A DNA stretch of 64,000 nucleotides, taken from contig CM072523.1 in the NCBI GenBank assembly GCA_036898135.1, forward strand, positions 44,127,549 through 44,191,548. Direction: 5' to 3'. This DNA comes from Oncomelania hupensis. Lineage: Eukaryota > Mollusca > Gastropoda > Littorinimorpha > Pomatiopsidae. Positions 59,742 through 64,000 of the stretch are shown here, in pieces (within the stretch, counting starts at the first letter, position 1; every line of letters begins with the position of its first letter). A program made the translations under genes and the position numbers. The notes beneath the pieces are model-generated. The model was not told the DNA's origin. It ran no database searches and saw only the letters and a list, made by a program, of their open reading frames with translations.

Positions 59742-59895
59742 CTGTGTGGTGAACATTGGCAATATCTAAACAGACTTGCAGAGGAGAAACATTGACCTTG
59801 TGTGAATGAACTGTGAACATTGACAGTATCCAGAAAGACTTGCGGATGAAAAACATGGACTCTGTGTATATAAACTGAGAACATTGACAGTAAAT
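59730..59895 (+). repeat. ~65-bp imperfect tandem repeat before the 3' LTR
   Basis: GAACATTG(A/G)C...AGACTTGC(A/G)GA occurs about 2.5 times. A purine run GAGTGGGGGG (59984-59993), the likely polypurine tract, follows just before the LTR. Confidence 0.75.
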
Positions 59896-59996
59896 GAGAC
59901 AGTCTGAAGTAAGTTTTAATTCTGTACATTGTTTGTGCATTACGTTTCAACGTTGTTGAAAGAAATTGGGTAAATTTCTTCTTGAGTGGGGGGTTA

Positions 59997-60632
59997 TGTT
60001 ACGTTGAAACGCGTACGAAAGTATGTCGGAAGCGGGCACGATAGATCTAATCGTTTCGTTTTGCAAAGTATTCAATAATGGAGTTTATTTACCTTTGATT
60101 TGAGTTTGCATTGTTGTTAGGAGAGGTTTTGTATAACGTCGATAATTTTCGTTGGTCGATATTGTTGGAGAATTTTCGGGATCTGCATGTTTATTACTGT
60201 CGATAGAAATTTCCCGATGGATATCGAAGGTCGTGAATGTTCCCGGAAGTAGAGGAAATGTGTATGACGTAAGCCAGTGATGACGATCTTTAGTTCGATT
60301 GGTGGCAGTGCGTCATTTCTACCGTGTACCAAATTGTTCGAGAAGAGAGGGAGGTTATTTAATCGTGTGCCGAGTTGCTGTGAGAGAGATTGTTGTTGAT
60401 AGTGAAGCTGGAAAGTAAATTTGAAAGTTGTTGAGTTGAGTTAGAATTGTATGCAGTTGTTGGTGTGTGCTGAATAAAAGTGGAAAATTTCATACGTCGA
60501 CTTTGTGACTTGTATGCTGCTTGAGCGGGTTGCGTGAATAAACGAATCTGAGCTACACTCATCATCAGTACTTCAGCATTGGGGCTGAATCAGATACTGA
60601 TAGAAAACACCAACATCAAACTGAGTGTAACA
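59997..60632 (+). repeat. 3' LTR
   Basis: 636 bp. Matches the 5' LTR except for single-base indels near positions 157 and 443 and about three substitutions near its 3' end. Confidence 0.95.
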
Positions 60633-60637
60633 GCAGG

Positions 60638-61560
60638 GCTTGATGTTTCTGGGCTGCAGAGGGGCGTTTCAATAAATTGCCACAGAATATTGCTGGCCAT
60701 CTTTAGTTGGGAAGTGTCCAGAAATTTGATAAAAGTATAAGAAAAACTTGAAGTTCGCTGCCAACAATAAAATCGAAAGTGCTTAATTGCGCTAGGAAAA
60801 CACACTCGGCTTGATGCTTCTGGATTCTAAGGTGGGTTGGCAATTAGTTTGACACTGACAAATTCTCACCGTCTTCACTTGGGGAGTGCTGCTTAATTTT
60901 AACACACTTCCTGCTTTGCCAAGGCTAACAACTAAAAGCGTAGTTTTGCGCTATGAAAATACGCTGCCAAAAAGCTAGGTTTGATGTTTTTGGATAGAAG
61001 AGAAGCGTTTCAATAAATTGCCACAGAAAATTGCAGATCATCTTTATTTGGGGAGTGTCCTCAATTTTGGTAAAGATCGAAGAAAACGGTGTAGTACTCT
61101 TGCCAACAGTAAAATCGAAATAGATTAGTTGCGCTATGAAAATACGCAACCCAAGCCGAGCGCTCGGCTTGATGTTTCTGAGTTCTATGGTGGCGTGGCA
61201 GTTTGACACTAACAAATTTCGCCCTCTTCATTTGAGGAGTGCTACTTAATTTTAACACACTTCCTTCTTTGCCAAGACTATTATTTATTTATTATTTAAT
61301 CTCTTTTATATAGCACGTTACCCGCTCAAGAGCCGCTCAAGGCGCTAGCCGATACAGGATCTACTAGAAGGGCAAAGCCCATATGACTCACAAGTTCTTT
61401 ATGTAACTTGAAATATTTAACATAAAAATGACTGCCCAGAACAAAAAAAAACACACAAAAAAAACACCAACTAAACAAAATGAAACAGTAAACATGAAAA
61501 TGGAATGTTGCGCTGTGAAACTACGCAGCCCAACGGCTGGGTTTGATGTTTCTGGGTTCG
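60638..61560 (+). repeat. Mosaic repeat: alternating A/B units
   Basis: TTGATGTTT(C/T)TGG recurs at about 60642, 60812, 60980, 61170 and 61541. Type A continues GAGAAGCGTTTCAATAAATTG and type B continues GGTGGCGTGGCA.TTTGACACT. The A-B period is about 335-360 bp. About 61280-61400 holds a reverse SINE-like end (TTTATATAGCACG...GCTCAAGGCGCTAG). Confidence 0.7.
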
Positions 61561-61837
61561 AGGTTGGTGCGGCAATCGTTTCGTCTCTCCTACGAGAGAT
61601 ATAGCCTAAAGTTCAAAGTCTTTGTATTGAGAGATGATAGATTGATCTTTCATATGTGTTCCGTTTTTGAGTTGATCTTGAGGGTAAAGTCATCTTAGTC
61701 CTTGCAAAACCACCCCCCCACCCCACCCACCCCTTCGCCCCACTCCACCCAAAAGAAAGGTAATTGTACAGTGGAATGGCTCTATTAAACCCATAGTATG
61801 CGGCCACATTAGATCATTTGATCATACATGAGCATGA

Positions 61838-62010
61838 GAGTTCACGTGAAGGTCACGGTAATCCCAAGGTCAGGTCATTGAAGGTCAAGGTCATCCCAAG
61901 GTTTTTGGTTTTTTGACTTGATACAACCTTTGCTCTGTAGTTTATATGATAGTATATAACTGTATTTTCGGCCGGACGGTCAAGGTCATCTCAAGGTCAA
62001 GAGCATAGAA
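61838..62010. repeat. AGGTCA-rich stretch
   Basis: AAGGTCA occurs at least six times (for example GAAGGTCAAGGTCATCCCAAGG), in loosely tandem form. TCAAGGTCA is the FTZ-F1/ERR-type half-site, but no nearby gene supports regulatory use. Confidence 0.5.
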
Positions 62011-62109
62011 AGATCAAAGTCGGTATTACTTGGCATTTTAATGCCACTGTTACTTTTGTTTTTTTTTTTTGTTCTCTTTCTGGGCAGTCATTTTCATGAG
62101 CTTGTGCGT

Positions 62110-62450
62110 CATAGGGGCTTTGCCCTTCTAGTTAGATGCTAGCCTTGGCAAAGAAAGAAGCGTGTTAAAATTAAACTGCACTCCTTAGTTGAAGATGGGC
62201 AGAATTTTTCAGTGTTAAACTATTGCCACTTCGCCCCAGAACCCCCCAAACACCAAGCCGAAACTTTGGGTTGCGTATTTTCATAGAGCAACTAATCACT
62301 TTCGATTTTACTGTTGGCAGTTTTTGGGGGCCTTTGCCGCATTTCCGTATACTCCCCAAATGAAGATGTTGAGCTATTTGTTTGTGGCAATTTATTCTCT
62401 ACTACGCAGAATAATCAATCCGAGCCCTTAGGCTGCGATTTTCATAACGG
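62110..62450 (-). repeat. Mosaic repeat, reverse unit
   Basis: Reverse complement of the A/B units: GTGTTAAAATTAAACTGCACTCC, AAACTATTGCCAC, AACACCAAGCCGA, TTTTCATAGAGCAACTAA. It forms a large imperfect inverted repeat with 60638-61560. Confidence 0.65.
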
Positions 62451-63570
62451 AAATTTGTAAAACAATTTGAAAAGAAAGTAAACGGAATGTGAACTCTATT
62501 GAATGGGAGGTAATAGAAGTTCACCAATAAGGCAACACATCCGAGCTTCGAACATGAATTCCTTCCCTTTATATTGTTGTCCAATGGCATTCAATCTAAG
62601 TATATTTTTGTAGTTATATTTGTGTTTTGCATGTGTTTGACATGTTCTTATTGCTGCACAGCTCGTTAACCAAAGAGCTGCTCACAGCCTAATTATTGGT
62701 TCATTTGTGTATTGTATCCACTAGTTGTATGCTTGATTAAAAACTTTAACGTCTGTCTTTTTTTTTCTCTCTCTTTCTCTTTTTTAAAATGAGTGTCGAA
62801 AATAAAATTGCTTTATCAAATATTCTATATATTTAACTGTAATAATTCTTTTTTTTTAACCATGCCTTAATTTGGCCGCTTGCGATTTATATCACTGTAC
62901 AGTACATATTCTATATATTTTTTTCTTAATTAATGGTGTTTGATTGCAGGAGTGTCTGAGAATGTTTATGTGAATGAATGGCGACGTTATATATCTGATG
63001 TTTTATTTTATTATATCTGATGTTTTATTTATTGAATACGATATTGTCTTTGACACGTTTCGTGTTCATGTCATGTTGCCCACATGTCACATTTCCTGGT
63101 GTAAAAATGGGTACAAGAAATTAGGTTGTACCTTGTAGTAATACTAATAGTGATCTTCATATTTAGATCGAGCAGGGTGTGAGCGTGCGCTAGTGTGTGT
63201 GTGTTTGGGTGTGGGTGTGTGTGTAGGTGTGTGTGTGTGTGTGTGTGTGTGTGAGTATGTGTGAGCGCGCGCGTGTTTGTTTGAGTGTAATAATTATGGG
63301 TTCGTCTGTGTGTAGTGTATGTGCTGTGGCAGCTGGCTTGTTTTTCAGTTTGTTTTTTGTTGACACCATGATTAGTCATTAGGGTTAAGAATATATATTC
63401 TTTCTATCCCTCTCTCTCTGTCTCTCCCTCTTTCTCTCTCTACCTATCTTTCTCTCTCTCTCTCTCTCTTTTTGATGAGGTGGCAAATTAACGGATTTCT
63501 TTGATTGTCCACAAGCAAGGTTGCTTGCTTAGTCCGGTAATTTTATCTCTTTTAATTTTTGATTTTGCAG
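62451..63570. other. Non-genic AT-rich stretch
   Basis: No gene is recognised. GT repeats lie at about 63196-63256 and CT repeats at about 63407-63470. Confidence 0.45.
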
Positions 63571-64000
63571 TTATTTAGTTATTCATTGCTTACAGGGTCC
63601 AGAGGACTGCAAAGAGCCAAATCAGACAAGACCACAACTTCGCTGAAAGAGGACTCAACCCTGTTGTTGTTATGTTTATCAGTTTATAGTCCCCTCTCTT
63701 CCCGTAAGGATTTTCAGAGAGGAGACTCTTATGATGAAATAATTAGTTAGTTAAAATAGATTAACGTCCCCGAACACATAAGCGTATAGGGGACGGGTGA
63801 AACACCACTTTTACTCACTCAACCCTGATCCGCAGAAAAAGATCTGCTGAAACAACTCCGGTGGTAACACTGAAAGCATTCCACCAACCGGTCACTGTAC
63901 AATAAAATGAATCCCACGCAGGGGACAGCTGAGGCTATACTCAAATTTATCGAACCCCTGTTTACAAAAACAAAATACAATACAAACATCATTATAAAAT
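63571..64000 (-). mobile_element. Retroposon, subfamily 2, running off the window
   Basis: Starts at the left with the GCTTACAGGGTCC-type 3' end and continues beyond the window. It is interrupted by the insertion at 63664-63816. Confidence 0.85.
63664..63816. mobile_element. 153-bp insertion with 11-bp TSD nested in the retroposon
   Basis: ACTCAACCCTG occurs immediately before (63653-63663) and after (63817-63827). The insert carries GATTAACGTCCCCGAACACA and AAGCGTATAGGGGACG, also seen at 13860-13912. This marks a short retroposed family. Confidence 0.8.

Larger units (their letters stand above)
55040..60632 (+). mobile_element. LTR retrotransposon, Gmr1-type domain order, RT/RNase H deleted
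   Basis: Two 636-bp LTRs (55040-55675 and 59997-60632) begin TGTTACG and end GTGTAACA. GCAGG flanks the element at 55035-55039 and 60633-60637. LTRs differ by about 3 substitutions and two 1-base indels, so insertion is recent. Internal order is leader, Gag with zinc knuckle, protease, integrase, then an RT remnant. Integrase upstream of RT is the copia-like order known for Gmr1-type Ty3/Gypsy elements. It sits inside the TTGATGTTTCTGG repeat. Lacking an RT core, this copy cannot be autonomous. Confidence 0.93.

Noticed and set aside
61838..62010. Nuclear-receptor enhancer from repeated AGGTCA
   Set aside because: No neighbouring gene; similar GGTCAAGGTC words recur in dispersed repeats at 6830 and 26110.

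Overview
The window is invertebrate nuclear DNA, most likely from a mollusc. The support is indirect: GT-AG introns, an intronic receptor gene of the large lophotrochozoan rhodopsin-like type, TTAGGG telomere-type repeats, several LINE families, and extreme microsatellite density. There are no operons, tRNA or rRNA genes or CRISPR arrays, and no species can be named from the sequence alone.

Only one host gene is well supported: a four-exon class A (rhodopsin-like) G-protein-coupled receptor on the + strand. Its exons are 34795-35263, 36191-37098, 39755-39829 and 41583-41732, giving 533 residues with intron phases 1, 0 and 0. It has seven hydrophobic segments, the two extracellular cysteines and an unusually long Gly/Ser/Thr-rich second extracellular loop. 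Several canonical activation residues are replaced. A cluster of TGACGTCA/ACGTCA sites lies just upstream.

Nearly everything else is repeats, often nested, and many insertions still show target-site duplications (TSDs). (1) A young LTR retrotransposon (55040-60632) has 636-bp LTRs and TSD GCAGG. Its order is Gag, protease, integrase, then a remnant of reverse transcriptase (RT), as in Gmr1-type elements; the RT core and RNase H are missing. Five heat-shock-element-like modules precede gag. A diverged solo LTR of the same family lies at 12276-12831. (2) A LINE family with TATCC/GGATA tails has six copies. One (7116-8903) has an inverted 5' half inside an intact TSD. (3) A 580-705 bp retroposon family has nine complete or partial copies. 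Five have perfect 11-14 bp TSDs. All complete copies carry a 5' GC hairpin and a TATA-like motif. (4) A Harbinger-like element (20679-22932) contains a 1545-bp solo LTR that is related to another at 2031-3533. (5) A CA-flanked family carries a recurring GACCTA...TAGGTC palindrome. (6) Fold-back elements, interstitial telomeric blocks and long trinucleotide arrays fill much of the rest.

Layout: 1-10 kb has a solo LTR, LINE copies and simple repeats. 10-20 kb has a Gypsy-related solo LTR, telomere-like blocks, palindromes and GAT arrays. 20-34 kb has the nested Harbinger/LTR, retroposons and microsatellites. 34.4-41.7 kb is the receptor gene, with introns full of repeats. 42-52 kb has fold-backs, retroposons and simple repeats. 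52-62 kb is a mosaic of a low-copy repeat interrupted by a LINE and the LTR element. 62-64 kb has sparse AT-rich DNA and one more retroposon with a nested insertion.
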